A stretch of DNA of 46,558 nt from a virus (IMGVR_UViG_3300044620_001849:1-46558); one strand, 5' to 3'. Shown: positions 7,233-14,309, counted from the stretch's first letter. Notes: generated from the letters alone by a model not told the origin. Program-made: numbers and translations.

Positions 7233-8619
7233 TCAAGATATTCCCGCATTTCTAGGTATTCTTCCTCGGTGGGTGGTATACCAGCTTCACACCAGAAAAG
7301 AATCTATTGATGATCTTTTTGAGGTTGTCTTGGACTTAGGCCGCGTTCCCGAAGCTCGTTATCGCACCGCAACGTTCCTCCTTGGGGATCAAGAGGTCAC
7401 CGAGGAGGATCTGGACGAGTCGATCAAGCAATTGAAGTTTGGTGAGGACAACCGTGCAGGCCTGCCCCGCATGCTTCACCGCATCTCCGCCATCCGCAGC
7501 CGTTCTGGCAAAATTGTGGGTCTCACTTGCCGCTTCGGGCGAGCCATCACCGGTACAATCTCCCTGATCGAGGATCTGGTGGCATCCGGCAAGAGCGTGC
7601 TGATCCTGGGCCGTCCCGGCGTTGGTAAGACTACCATGCTCCGCGAGACCGCCCGTGTTTTGGCCGACGAGATGAAGAAGCGTGTGATTATTGTTGACAC
7701 GTCCAATGAAATAGCCGGTGACGGGGATATTGCTCACTCTGGCATCGGTCGTGCTCGCCGTATGCAGGTGCAGCGCCCAAGCGAACAGCATGCGGTCATG
7801 ATCGAGGCAGTGGAGAATCACATGCCGGAGGTCATTATTATCGACGAGATTGGCACTGAACTCGAAGCGCTGGCCTCACGTACCATTGCCGAACGAGGTG
7901 TTCAGCTTATTGGTACGGCTCACGGTCAGTTACTCGAGAACCTCATGGCCAATCCGACGTTGTCGGATCTGGTGGGTGGTATCCAAAGCGTCACTCTTGG
8001 GGACGAGGAAGCTCGTCGTCGGGGCACGCAGAAGACCGTTCTCGAGCGTAAGCAACCACCGACGTTCGATGTCCTTATCGAGATCCGTAGATGGGATGAA
8101 GTCCTTGTCTATGACAACGTGGGTGAGGCAGTCGATTCCTTGCTTGCTGGCGAGGCTCCAGAGGGCGAGCAGCGCACAAGGGGTACCGATGGTACCATTA
8201 CGGTAGAACGCGTCGTCTCAGAGGCAGCTGAGGGCCTAGCTGGGCAATCTGCACAAAGCGTTCGTCGAGCACACAACAATACGCCTACCGCTAAAGGTCA
8301 GCGTCAGCGGGGAGACGGTCCTTTTGAGGTCACGAGCTTTCCCAAGATCAAGACTGTACCGGTAGCACAACGCATTTATGCGTTTGGCCTAAACCGGAAC
8401 AAGCTGGAGAAGGCGATTCAAGTGACTGGCGTACCTGCTACAATTGTGCACGACATTGAGGAAGCCACGATGATCTTCACACTGAAGAGCTATTATCGTC
8501 AGGGCTCGACTCGGCTTCGCGGGGCTCGTCAAAAGAACATTCCGGTGCACGCGTTGCGTTCGCCAAGTGTGAATCAAATTGAGCAGTCGCTGCGTAAGAT
8601 CTTTCAGATAGAGTACTAG
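7225..8619 (+). CDS. R3H-domain AAA-type ATPase (Ycf45 / SpoIIIAA-like)
   Basis: 464 aa. N-terminal domain LPRWVVYQLHTRKESIDDLFEVVLDLG leads into the highly conserved core LHRISAIRSRSGKIVGLTCR. Walker A is GRPGVGKTT (about 128-136), then VDTSNEIAGDGDIAH, Walker B EVIIIDEIGTE (about 202) and GGIQSVTLGDEEARRRGTQK. After a low-complexity linker (about 310-375), the C-terminal part (about 385-464) fits the nucleic-acid-binding R3H-type end of this family, which is known from cyanobacteria, plastids and several other bacterial phyla. Cellular function is not established. Its GC-rich codon use differs from the AT-rich genes just upstream, and it is near full length, so it looks captured from a host chromosome. 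The domain order is complete and no key ATPase residue is missing. Confidence 0.88.
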   Translation: MINQDIPAFLGILPRWVVYQLHTRKESIDDLFEVVLDLGRVPEARYRTATFLLGDQEVTEEDLDESIKQLKFGEDNRAGLPRMLHRISAIRSRSGKIVGLTCRFGRAITGTISLIEDLVASGKSVLILGRPGVGKTTMLRETARVLADEMKKRVIIVDTSNEIAGDGDIAHSGIGRARRMQVQRPSEQHAVMIEAVENHMPEVIIIDEIGTELEALASRTIAERGVQLIGTAHGQLLENLMANPTLSDLVGGIQSVTLGDEEARRRGTQKTVLERKQPPTFDVLIEIRRWDEVLVYDNVGEAVDSLLAGEAPEGEQRTRGTDGTITVERVVSEAAEGLAGQSAQSVRRAHNNTPTAKGQRQRGDGPFEVTSFPKIKTVPVAQRIYAFGLNRNKLEKAIQVTGVPATIVHDIEEATMIFTLKSYYRQGSTRLRGARQKNIPVHALRSPSVNQIEQSLRKIFQIEY

Positions 8620-8630
8620 GGAGAATTGCT

Positions 8631-8948
8631 ATGTATGTAAACAAGGTAGCGGAATCAGTTGAACTGTTTGAACGGGTGCAGCATGCGGTCCAGAATCCGC
8701 GTTCGACGACGATTGTGATGTCGAAGCCGGTGCACATGTCTACCTTGGTGTACCCACTGTACAACTATGCAACTGTGCACGTGGGTACACTCCTTCAGAT
8801 TTACATACATAGCATTCGCCGGGCTGAGAAGGTGTATTTTGGTTTGATTAGTTTTGAGGATGTGGACTTACTGCTGTTCAAGGCACTGAAGGTTTACAAT
8901 CGCACAGAACTTGTGGAGCGTGAAACTCGTTCTACGCTCCACAAATAG
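8631..8948 (+). CDS. Unknown protein
   Basis: 105 aa, GGGAGA before the ATG, 11 bases after the ATPase stop and probably in its transcript. Contains VQNPRSTTIVMSKPVHMSTLVYPLYNY; no domain recognised. The end of the gene and the following spacer carry an imperfect tandem repeat of TCTACGCTCCACAAATAG (second copy TCTCACGCTCCGCAAATAATAG). Confidence 0.65.
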   Translation: MYVNKVAESVELFERVQHAVQNPRSTTIVMSKPVHMSTLVYPLYNYATVHVGTLLQIYIHSIRRAEKVYFGLISFEDVDLLLFKALKVYNRTELVERETRSTLHK

Positions 8949-8992
8949 CGTAGAGTAAATCTCACGCTCCGCAAATAATAGGAGACTGTAAA

Positions 8993-9622
8993 ATGGCAAC
9001 ACTTAACGCGAACTTACCTTACGTAGACGCTTACATCCGTAAGGAGTACACGGGGCATACGGAGCACCTCAGTGGGTACATCTTTGGGGTAAAGTCGTGG
9101 CTTAACCGCCCGATGCACTTCCACTTTCTGTCTTCGATTGGGGCAATTTTCTGGAACATGCCAATTTCCGCGTTTGTGCACGACTTGGAATTTGATAAAC
9201 TGTCGGACGTCGAGCAGACACGACTGTCGTTGCTGCAGACATGGGATTGCCAGTCAAACCACATCGCCGTGACGGTGTTTGCGTTCTTGCAGAACCGTCG
9301 TGTCGATGTGCATTGTCGGGACGACGTTTGGCGAAGTGGCATATACCAGTTCACCATTGACGACTACGACGGCGATCTTAACGAGACGCCTCTCGGGTAT
9401 GCCAACCACCAGGATAGCAAGTGTTACCAGTTTATTCGCCTGGATGACGGCAACTTTGGCATTCATCCGAATAACTTGTTACGCTGGCACAACCCTGACT
9501 TCATCGTACCGTATGATAAGAACAACAAGCCTCGGCTTCACGTCTACAGCGAGGAGATGTCGAGTGAGGACATCGATCGCACCTATGGCAACAGTCCGTA
9601 TTACTTCTACAGCGCTGATTAG
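8993..9622 (+). CDS. Unknown protein, 209 aa
   Basis: Starts MATLNANLPYVDAYIRKEYT after TAGGAG. Many aromatic, histidine and aspartate residues (MHFHFLSSIGAIFWNMP; TIDDYDGDLNETPLGYANH; SADs at the end). No signal peptide or catalytic motif identified. It lies in a run of same-strand unknown genes leading to the methyltransferase. Confidence 0.7.
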   Translation: MATLNANLPYVDAYIRKEYTGHTEHLSGYIFGVKSWLNRPMHFHFLSSIGAIFWNMPISAFVHDLEFDKLSDVEQTRLSLLQTWDCQSNHIAVTVFAFLQNRRVDVHCRDDVWRSGIYQFTIDDYDGDLNETPLGYANHQDSKCYQFIRLDDGNFGIHPNNLLRWHNPDFIVPYDKNNKPRLHVYSEEMSSEDIDRTYGNSPYYFYSAD

Positions 9623-9638
9623 GGATGGAGTGGCGTCA

Positions 9639-9935
9639 ATGAAGGTGACTTACGATCAGCAGAACCTCACAACGCGTCGATTGCTGGCAAGCAAAAGACA
9701 TCTCTGGATGCGGGTAGGGAAATACAAGATTGTGCTACATGGGTATGGAGCATTGGAACTGTACTGGTGCGTAGAAATTATCAACAAAGACAACGATAAG
9801 GATGTCTATCACATCGTTGGCGAACACTCAGATAATTGGCCCACTGGGTGGTCCAAGTTTGTCAGTGTTAGCGATGCGATAAACAATGCTTTATCGGCTA
9901 TTGTCGAGATAGAGGGAAAGAAGGAGAAGGTATGA
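9639..9935 (+). CDS. Unknown protein, 98 aa
   Basis: Begins MKVTYDQQNLTTRRLLASKR; GGAG lies about 9 bases before the ATG at 9639. The longer open frame to the left merely overlaps the upstream gene and is not used. The stop overlaps the next start by 4 bases. Not recognised. Confidence 0.65.
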   Translation: MKVTYDQQNLTTRRLLASKRHLWMRVGKYKIVLHGYGALELYWCVEIINKDNDKDVYHIVGEHSDNWPTGWSKFVSVSDAINNALSAIVEIEGKKEKV

Positions 9936-10291
9936 GAACGAACGCACGAACAGAATTCCTAACGCACGTTGGCGACCGCATCGTCGTCGCCGCCCGCATA
10001 GCGCGAACTTCCTACTTCCAAGACGATTCCGAGCTTGATTCCGAGCTTGATACGGGTGTCTATCTCAAGTTTGGCCTCTACCTCCCCGGTGTCGATGGGC
10101 AAACCGAGTACATCGAGTTTCTCGAGAAGCTGAATTTCCTGTACAACAGTGGGTATGGCCTGCAGTACCTGGACGGTGAGATCTGGTACGACGATGGCAG
10201 TTGGTCGGACCGCCACGAGTACGACGGCGCTGAGTGGTGGGTGCACCGCGAACGGCCACGCATTCCTGACGAATGTATGAAGGAGCTGTGA
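9932..10291 (+). CDS. Unknown acidic protein, 119 aa
   Basis: AAGGAGAAGGT precedes the ATG. A short internal duplication DSELDSELD (about residues 33-41) reflects a repeat of TTCCGAGCTTGA in the DNA. The C-terminus is tryptophan-rich (GEIWYDDGSWSDRHEYDGAEWW). Its stop overlaps the next ATG. No known domain. Confidence 0.65.
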   Translation: MRTNARTEFLTHVGDRIVVAARIARTSYFQDDSELDSELDTGVYLKFGLYLPGVDGQTEYIEFLEKLNFLYNSGYGLQYLDGEIWYDDGSWSDRHEYDGAEWWVHRERPRIPDECMKEL

Positions 10292-10383
10292 TGAATAAGG
10301 TCACTATGGCCCTCTTATGTGCTGTTCTCCTGTCGCTGGCGTTGCGTTTGCTTTATTATGTATTTGACTGGACGTGGTATTAA
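10291..10383 (+). CDS. 30-residue membrane peptide 1
   Basis: Reads MNKVTMALLCAVLLSLALRL and ends VFDWTWY: one hydrophobic helix with an aromatic C-terminal cap. GGAG lies 7 bases before the ATG, which overlaps the previous stop. Same length and same W-x-W-aromatic ending as the next peptide. Confidence 0.55.
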   Translation: MNKVTMALLCAVLLSLALRLLYYVFDWTWY

Positions 10384-10387
10384 TGAT

Positions 10388-10480
10388 ATGCATAATCTCA
10401 TTATTGTCGTGCTCTATGGTGTCTTACTGGCGTTTGTAGGACTGATGTGTTACTTCGCACTCGGATGGTCCTGGTTTTAG
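10388..10480 (+). CDS. 30-residue membrane peptide 2
   Basis: Reads MHNLIIVVLYGVLLAFVGLM and ends ALGWSWF. The single hydrophobic helix and C-terminal aromatic cap mirror the preceding 30-residue peptide. It starts 4 bases after that stop. No strong Shine-Dalgarno, so translation probably depends on coupling. Confidence 0.5.
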   Translation: MHNLIIVVLYGVLLAFVGLMCYFALGWSWF

Positions 10481-10492
10481 AAAGGTGACGGA

Positions 10493-11428
10493 ATGACCTA
10501 CACACTGCATACCGGCGACTGTCGCGACGTGATGGCGACGCTCCCGGCTGAATCCGTCGACGCCATCGTGTGCGACCCTCCGTACGGTCTTTCGTTCATG
10601 GGCAAAGGTTGGGACCATGGCGTCCCCGGTGTCGACTTTTGGGTCGAGGCGTTGCGCGTTTTGAAACCGGGCGGGCACCTCATCGCCTTTGGTGGTACTC
10701 GGACGTATCATCGATTGGCGGTGGCTATCGAGGATGCAGGCTTCGAGGTGCGCGACTGTCTGATGTGGTTGTACGGCAGCGGGTTCCCAAAGTCGCACAA
10801 CTTGCACGGGGAATGGCACGGCTGGGGCACTGCGCTGAAGCCTGCGTACGAGCCGGCGATATTGGCGCGCAAGCCACTGCGGAGCACGGTGGCGGACAAC
10901 GTGGCGCAATGGGGAGTCGGTGGGCTCAACATCGATGCGACAAAGGTTGGCGGCGTTGGCGGCCGCTGGCCAGCCAACGTCATCCTCGACGAGGAGGCAG
11001 CGGCGGCGCTGGATGCGCAGAGCGGGGTGACAAGAAGTAGTGCGGGAGGCAAAAGCGGGAGCAATGCAAACCCAATGAGCTGGACTGAGGTGAACACAGA
11101 CAGACCAAGAAACGGCCACTCGGACTCCGGCGGCGCGTCTCGATTTTTTTACACGGCTAAGGCGTCGCGGTCAGAGCGCGAAGCGGGACTCCACGCCTCA
11201 AATGGCGAACGCGCCAACAATCACCCAACCGTAAAACCCATCGCTTTGATGCGCTACATAATCCGACTCGTCGCACCGCGTGGTGCCGTCGTCCTCGACC
11301 CGTTCATGGGCTCCGGGTCGACGGGGTGCGCGGCGATGGTCGAGGGTATGCAATTCATCGGCATAGACATTATTCCGGAATACGTCGAAATTGCACAGGG
11401 ACGCTTGTCCCGGTGGTCGTCAATGTAA
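10493..11428 (+). CDS. DNA methyltransferase (N6-adenine/N4-cytosine type)
   Basis: 311 aa. Catalytic motif IV is DPPYGLSF (residues 28-31 for DPPY) near the N-terminus, followed by FWVEALRVLKPGGHLIAFGG. The S-adenosylmethionine-binding motif is VVLDPFMGSGSTGCAA (about 264-279) near the C-terminus, with HPTVKPIALMRYII before it. This DPPY-first order is the beta class. It methylates exocyclic amino groups at a target site that cannot be read from sequence. No partner endonuclease is nearby, so protection of phage DNA from restriction or a regulatory role is likely. AGGTGACGG precedes the ATG. Confidence 0.92.
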   Translation: MTYTLHTGDCRDVMATLPAESVDAIVCDPPYGLSFMGKGWDHGVPGVDFWVEALRVLKPGGHLIAFGGTRTYHRLAVAIEDAGFEVRDCLMWLYGSGFPKSHNLHGEWHGWGTALKPAYEPAILARKPLRSTVADNVAQWGVGGLNIDATKVGGVGGRWPANVILDEEAAAALDAQSGVTRSSAGGKSGSNANPMSWTEVNTDRPRNGHSDSGGASRFFYTAKASRSEREAGLHASNGERANNHPTVKPIALMRYIIRLVAPRGAVVLDPFMGSGSTGCAAMVEGMQFIGIDIIPEYVEIAQGRLSRWSSM

Positions 11429-11440
11429 GCACGCAAGGGC

Positions 11441-11469
11441 TTGCATTTTGTTTTGACTTGTAGTACTAT
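11441..11469 (+). promoter_or_regulatory. Sigma-70-like promoter of candidate small RNA
   Basis: TTGCAT (11441-11446), 17-base spacer, TACTAT (11464-11469). No start codon with a usable frame follows before the terminator. Confidence 0.5.
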
Positions 11470-11475
11470 ACGCAT

Positions 11476-11549
11476 GTGCTGATATACCAGACGGCACGAC
11501 CTGGGAACCCCCTCACGTTACGGCAGAACACGTGAGGGGGATTTTTTTT
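11476..11549 (+). ncRNA. Candidate small RNA of about 74 nt
   Basis: Between a promoter-like pair and a strong terminator lies a stretch without an open frame that could encode a protein. It contains a small potential stem (GTGCTG region, 11475-11500) and then the terminator stem. Length and layout fit a phage small RNA or antisense regulator. No known RNA family is recognised. Confidence 0.4.
11508..11549 (+). terminator. Rho-independent terminator
   Basis: CCCCCTCACGT (11508-11518) pairs perfectly with ACGTGAGGGGG (11530-11540); eight T follow at 11542-11549. Confidence 0.9.
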
Positions 11550-11553
11550 CCTC

Positions 11554-11582
11554 TTGACAGCGACTCGCGAATCGTGTATGCT
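11554..11582 (+). promoter_or_regulatory. Sigma-70-like promoter
   Basis: TTGACA (11554-11559), 17-base spacer, TATGCT (11577-11582), directly after the terminator and 38 bases before the next start codon. Confidence 0.7.
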
Positions 11583-11620
11583 TCTGTTGGTTGTTAATTA
11601 CAAACGTATGGAGATGAGCA

Positions 11621-11974
11621 ATGACTGCACCACAAGCACTGACCGACGCCCTTCGAGCCGCCTTTAGCGACTATCGTGAGCTTCAGAGCGAGATCGACGC
11701 CCTTTCCGCCTCGCAAGAGGAAGCACGCAATCAGATCAAGACGCTGGTCACCGAGTTCGGCGGCAAAGCGGCAATCACTGGCCTGGCCTCGGCTTCGGTG
11801 ATTCCGGCCTCAACGACACACAGCTACGACACGAAGGCCATTGACCAGCTGATCATTCAGCTGTTTAGCGACGGCACGTCTGAGGGTGTTAAGCTGGCTC
11901 AGCACCTAACCGACGCACGCAAGTCGAGCACACGCAAGGAATCGCTACGGATCACGCTCGATAAGACTGTATAG
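11621..11974 (+). CDS. Unknown helical protein, 117 aa
   Basis: MTAPQALTDALRAAFSDYRE opens an N-terminal coiled coil (about residues 5-48), then an alanine-rich middle and a C-terminal helix with basic residues (DARKSSTRKESLRITLDK). GGAG precedes the ATG. It is a monocistronic gene with its own promoter and terminator. Not recognised. Confidence 0.7.
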   Translation: MTAPQALTDALRAAFSDYRELQSEIDALSASQEEARNQIKTLVTEFGGKAAITGLASASVIPASTTHSYDTKAIDQLIIQLFSDGTSEGVKLAQHLTDARKSSTRKESLRITLDKTV

Positions 11975-12003
11975 CTCCTAGAGTATAGCTCCTGGAACTT
12001 AAT

Positions 12004-12052
12004 GCTCCCCTGTTTGCTGGCAAGTGCTGGCAAGCAGGGGAGCTTTATTATT
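12004..12052 (+). terminator. Terminator with duplicated loop
   Basis: Outer stem GCTCCCCTG (12004-12012) and CAGGGGAGC (12035-12043), then TTTATTATTATG. The loop carries GCTGGCAAG twice. Confidence 0.75.
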
Positions 12053-12296
12053 ATGTTAAGTTGTGAAACCACTTGATCCTTTTTGAAATTTGTCTACTTG
12101 ACGGGATACAAGGGCGGGTGTGGATGACAAGGTTTGTGTCCACCCGGCCGCCTCGCCTCACATCGCTGGAGCGATGCTCGTCTCGGGTTGGCGGCTTCAC
12201 CAGCGACATTGGTACTGTGGTTGATATTGGTACGCGCCACAGTGCGTCCGTCAAGTCTTTACCAGGTTCAAGTCTACCGGCGGGAGCTTCCCAGCC
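12053..12296 (+). other. Non-coding leader, 244 bases
   Basis: No plausible gene. It contains palindromic pieces (CATCGCTGGAGCGATG at 12160-12175) and, at 12201-12233, CCAGCGACATTGGTACTGTGG followed by ATTGGTACGC. That last element recurs at 16209-16243. Confidence 0.5.
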
Positions 12297-12323
12297 TTTT
12301 CTCTTTTTGTTATGTTTACTGTG
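12297..12323 (+). promoter_or_regulatory. Phage promoter-like box P1
   Basis: First of 13 copies of a contiguous box: a pyrimidine run (TTTTCTCTTTT), then TGTTAT, seven bases (here GTTTACT), then GTG. Across all copies the gap is always seven bases, starts with a purine and has T at its fourth position. There is no -35 box at the normal distance. It lies 32 bases before the start codon at 12355. Confidence 0.7.
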
Positions 12324-12354
12324 TCAACGTAGCTGTCTTAGAAAGGACACTGAC

Positions 12355-12606
12355 ATGGAATGCATCTTCCCCCAGGACTGCAACTGCAGCGATTGCCGCT
12401 TCGAGAGGCTCGAGGCCATCTTCGAAGCCACATCGACGTGGCACACCGGCGAGCGCTCGTCGATCGAGATGTACGTGCCGCTGCCCACCGACACCTGGAT
12501 CACACCAGGCACGATGTTCGGAGACGTTCGCCTCGGATGGACGAGCGTTGGCACGTACGATCCTGGCAGCCCATCGGACCAGGACGAGGACATCCTCCCG
12601 TTCTAG
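12355..12606 (+). CDS. Small Cys-rich protein, 83 aa
   Basis: Begins MECIFPQDCNCSDCRFERLE: four cysteines in the first 14 residues, then an acidic body ending TYDPGSPSDQDEDILPF. The ending resembles that of the protein at 17455 (DTWDPSAP ... DGTVLPF), so the two are probably distant paralogues. The leader can form a short hairpin that leaves GAAAGG, the ribosome site, in the loop. Followed by hairpin H1. No known domain. Confidence 0.7.
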   Translation: MECIFPQDCNCSDCRFERLEAIFEATSTWHTGERSSIEMYVPLPTDTWITPGTMFGDVRLGWTSVGTYDPGSPSDQDEDILPF

Positions 12607-12618
12607 TTCTCCCCAGCA

Positions 12619-12648
12619 TCGGTGTCCATGCTCTGGCATGGACACCGA
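12619..12648 (+). repeat. Hairpin H1 of the GGTGTCCATGC family
   Basis: TCGGTGTCCATGC / GCATGGACACCGA, 13-bp perfect stem with loop TCTG, 12 bases after a stop codon. Of the six family copies this alone does not have a UNCG loop. Confidence 0.8.
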
Positions 12649-12673
12649 ACCACGCATTCACACAGCCACACAA

Positions 12674-12702
12674 TTTTTTTCTTTTTGTTATAGGTATAGT
12701 GG
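12674..12702 (+). promoter_or_regulatory. Phage promoter-like box P2
   Basis: TGTTAT, then AGGTATA, then GTGG, after TTTTTTTCTTTT. It precedes the gene at 12735. Confidence 0.7.
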
Positions 12703-12734
12703 TATTGTAGTTGTCTTTAGAAAGGACACACACC

Positions 12735-12908
12735 ATGTTGAACTTGATCTACGCAATCAAGCACCTGATCTTCGGACCATGCAGCGACGTCGAGTGCGAG
12801 CGGGCAAAATGCCGCTGGGCACGGCTGGCCCTGAACGGCGTTCGCACATGCCCACAGTGCGAAACGTGCATCCAGGCAGACGAGCAAGTCTGCCCAGTGT
12901 GTAACTAG
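12735..12908 (+). CDS. Small double zinc-motif protein, 57 aa
   Basis: The N-terminal hydrophobic stretch MLNLIYAIKHLIFG is followed by motif CSDVECERAKC (residues 16-26), the C-x4-C-x4-C signature shared with three other proteins here. A zinc ribbon completes it: CPQC (39-42) and CPVC (53-56). Ribosome site GAAAGG is 9 bases upstream of the ATG at 12735. Hairpin H2 separates it from the next gene, which lacks its own box, so the two share a transcript. Probably a metal-binding protein that contacts nucleic acid or protein; function unknown. Confidence 0.7.
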   Translation: MLNLIYAIKHLIFGPCSDVECERAKCRWARLALNGVRTCPQCETCIQADEQVCPVCN

Positions 12909-12920
12909 CGCACACACACA

Positions 12921-12950
12921 TCGGTGTCCATGCTCCGGCATGGACACCGA
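12921..12950 (+). repeat. Hairpin H2 of the GGTGTCCATGC family
   Basis: Same 13-bp stem as H1 with loop TCCG closed by C-G. It is followed by three tandem TCACACAG units (12951-12975). It lies between two cotranscribed genes, so it does not act simply as a terminator. Confidence 0.8.
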
Positions 12951-12987
12951 GTCACACAGTCACACAGTCACACAGAAAGGACACACC

Positions 12988-13248
12988 GTGAAACTCATCA
13001 TCAAGAACAACGCCTTCGCCAAAGTCGGCCACCCCTGCAAAGACGTCGAGTGCGAAAACGCTCGTTGCAGGCCGCTGATCCGGTTCATAACCGAGCCGTC
13101 AGCCGAGTGGCACCACGGCAACCCGTTCCGCTACGAGCGCGCGGCGGTGGAGTGGACGTGTAAGTACTGCGAGACTATCAACGGGTCGTTGCGCAGGCAT
13201 TGCACCGAATGCAATCAACACAGGCCATTGAATAATTTCTGGGATTAG
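12988..13248 (+). CDS. RanBP2-type zinc finger protein, 86 aa
   Basis: GTG start at 12988 after GAAAGGAC. It carries the shared motif CKDVECENARC (residues 17-27), then a basic middle. The C-terminal finger fits the RanBP2 pattern W-x-C-x2-C-x3-N-x6-C-x2-C exactly: W56, C58, C61, N65, C72, C75. RanBP2 fingers bind single-stranded RNA or ubiquitin in eukaryotes and are uncommon in phages. Binding RNA, perhaps the many hairpins around it, is an attractive but untested idea. It is the second gene of a two-gene transcript behind hairpin H2. Confidence 0.75.
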   Translation: MKLIIKNNAFAKVGHPCKDVECENARCRPLIRFITEPSAEWHHGNPFRYERAAVEWTCKYCETINGSLRRHCTECNQHRPLNNFWD

Positions 13249-13262
13249 CAGTTCTCAACACA

Positions 13263-13292
13263 TCGGTGTCCATGCTCCGGCATGGACACCGA
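13263..13292 (+). repeat. Hairpin H3 of the GGTGTCCATGC family
   Basis: Same stem and TCCG loop as H2, 14 bases after the stop at 13248 and directly before box P3. Confidence 0.8.
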
Positions 13293-13300
13293 GTCACACA

Positions 13301-13330
13301 TTTTCTCTCTTTTTGTTATGTTTAATATGC
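13301..13330 (+). promoter_or_regulatory. Phage promoter-like box P3
   Basis: TGTTAT, then GTTTAAT, then ATG in place of the usual GTG. It precedes the gene at 13364. Confidence 0.65.
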
Positions 13331-13363
13331 TAAATTAGCTGTCTTACGAAAGGACAAAACACC

Positions 13364-13624
13364 ATGGCAACAGTCGCAAAGATCCGTCAAGTCTGGTCCG
13401 TCAACATCGAGACGTCTCGCATGTTCGAGAACGTCACCGCAATCCTCTACGACGTACGGTTCGCCAACGGCCAGACCCACACCTTCGCACACATGTTGGT
13501 CGGTCGTGTGGACGAGCAGAGCGTGGCTGCAGCCGAGCAGTACGTTCGCTTCGAGGCAACCAGGAACTGGGCCACACACGAGTGGTTCCACGCATGCGAT
13601 GTTGTACGCGACGTTTGGATCTAG
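13364..13624 (+). CDS. Unknown small protein, 86 aa
   Basis: MATVAKIRQVWSVNIETSRM; alternating beta-strand pattern then a helix (DEQSVAAAEQYVRFEATRNW) and a short C-terminal strand. Only one cysteine, so not a member of the Cys-rich group. Single gene between box P3 and a strong terminator. Not recognised. Confidence 0.7.
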   Translation: MATVAKIRQVWSVNIETSRMFENVTAILYDVRFANGQTHTFAHMLVGRVDEQSVAAAEQYVRFEATRNWATHEWFHACDVVRDVWI

Positions 13625-13633
13625 AGTCACACA

Positions 13634-13670
13634 AGCCCTGCATCTCTTCGGAGGTGTAGGGCTTTTTTTA
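13634..13670 (+). terminator. Terminator with UUCG loop
   Basis: AAGCCCTGCATCTC, loop TTCG, GAGGTGTAGGGCTT, then T7. It pairs with the copy at 14967 as a repeat: a T-A pair here is C-G there. Both, and the terminator at 18204, continue into TTTATTGRGTTTCRCACA. Confidence 0.9.
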
Positions 13671-14006
13671 TTGGGTTTCACACATCACACAGCGACCTGC
13701 TGCGCAGGTCGCATTCAGCGTCCCTCTGTCTAGCTGGTCAGCGATCCCTGCAGTCACGTGCATCCCCTCTGTCTCGGTGTCAGGCATCTCTAAACAATGG
13801 TGCATGGTGATGTGCATGATTTTCAGACGTCTTTGGGCGGCTCCTTCGGACCGGGCTGCCATGCTTCGCACCGAGCCGTGCGCGTCTCGGCCCTTCGGGT
13901 AGGCATCCCTGCCGCGATGTGCTGCTACGCAGCACGCCTTCGGCCTTCATGCGATAGCCTTGTGCGTCACACAGGGGTGCCCCGCTGCGGCGGAGGTTTC
14001 CCAGCC
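13671..14006 (+). other. Non-coding palindromic region, 336 bases
   Basis: No gene. Contains GCGACCTGC-TGC-GCAGGTCGC (13692-13712), GTGCTGC-TAC-GCAGCAC (about 13919-13935) and several TTCG-looped stems between 13845 and 13960. Ends in GGTTTCCCAGCC just before box P4, as before boxes P1 and P6 in similar form. Confidence 0.5.
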
Positions 14007-14033
14007 TTTTCTCTTTTTGTTATGTTTGCTGTG
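14007..14033 (+). promoter_or_regulatory. Phage promoter-like box P4
   Basis: TGTTAT, then GTTTGCT, then GTG. It precedes the gene at 14065. Confidence 0.7.
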
Positions 14034-14064
14034 TCATCTTAGTTGTTATGAAAGGACAACAGAC

Positions 14065-14232
14065 ATGGAATGCATCAACAACCGGTTCCCTTGCGACGAC
14101 GTCGAGTGCGAAAACCTCGACTGCTTGAACGCACGCATTCACATCTGCACGGATGTCGAATGCGAAGAGCCACAATGTGTGGCCTACCGCGAGGAGCTCA
14201 AGCGCCTCGAAGGTGACCCCTGGTTGCGCTAG
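14065..14232 (+). CDS. Small protein with two C-x4-C-x4-C motifs, 55 aa
   Basis: Begins MECINNRFPC like the protein at 12355. It carries the shared motif twice: CDDVECENLDC (10-20) and CTDVECEEPQC (28-38), followed by a basic/acidic helix YREELKRLEGDPW. The second motif is nearly identical to the one in the protein at 17455 (CTDRECEEPQC). The tandem motif suggests an internal duplication. The leader forms GTTGT / ACAAC around the GAAAGG ribosome site. No known domain. Confidence 0.7.
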   Translation: MECINNRFPCDDVECENLDCLNARIHICTDVECEEPQCVAYREELKRLEGDPWLR

Positions 14233-14242
14233 GTTCCACGCA

Positions 14243-14272
14243 TCGGTGTACATGCTCCGGCATGTACACCGA
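14243..14272 (+). repeat. Hairpin H4 with compensatory change
   Basis: TCGGTGTACATGC / GCATGTACACCGA, loop TCCG. Relative to H1-H3 a C-G pair became A-T on both arms, keeping the stem. Three TCACACAG units follow (14273-14297), then the next ribosome site without a promoter box. Confidence 0.85.
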
Positions 14273-14309
14273 GTCACACAGTCACACAGTCACACAGAAA
14301 GGCAAAGAC

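Noticed and set aside
7336-7821. Leftward 161-codon open frame
   Set aside because: Antisense to the R3H ATPase core; no independent evidence.
10424-11119. Leftward 231-codon open frame
   Set aside because: Antisense to the DPPY methyltransferase; arises from its GC-rich codons and has no ribosome site.
12134-12904. Long rightward frame crossing several small genes
   Set aside because: It crosses two promoter boxes and a hairpin, is low in normal composition, and competes with well-supported genes in other frames.
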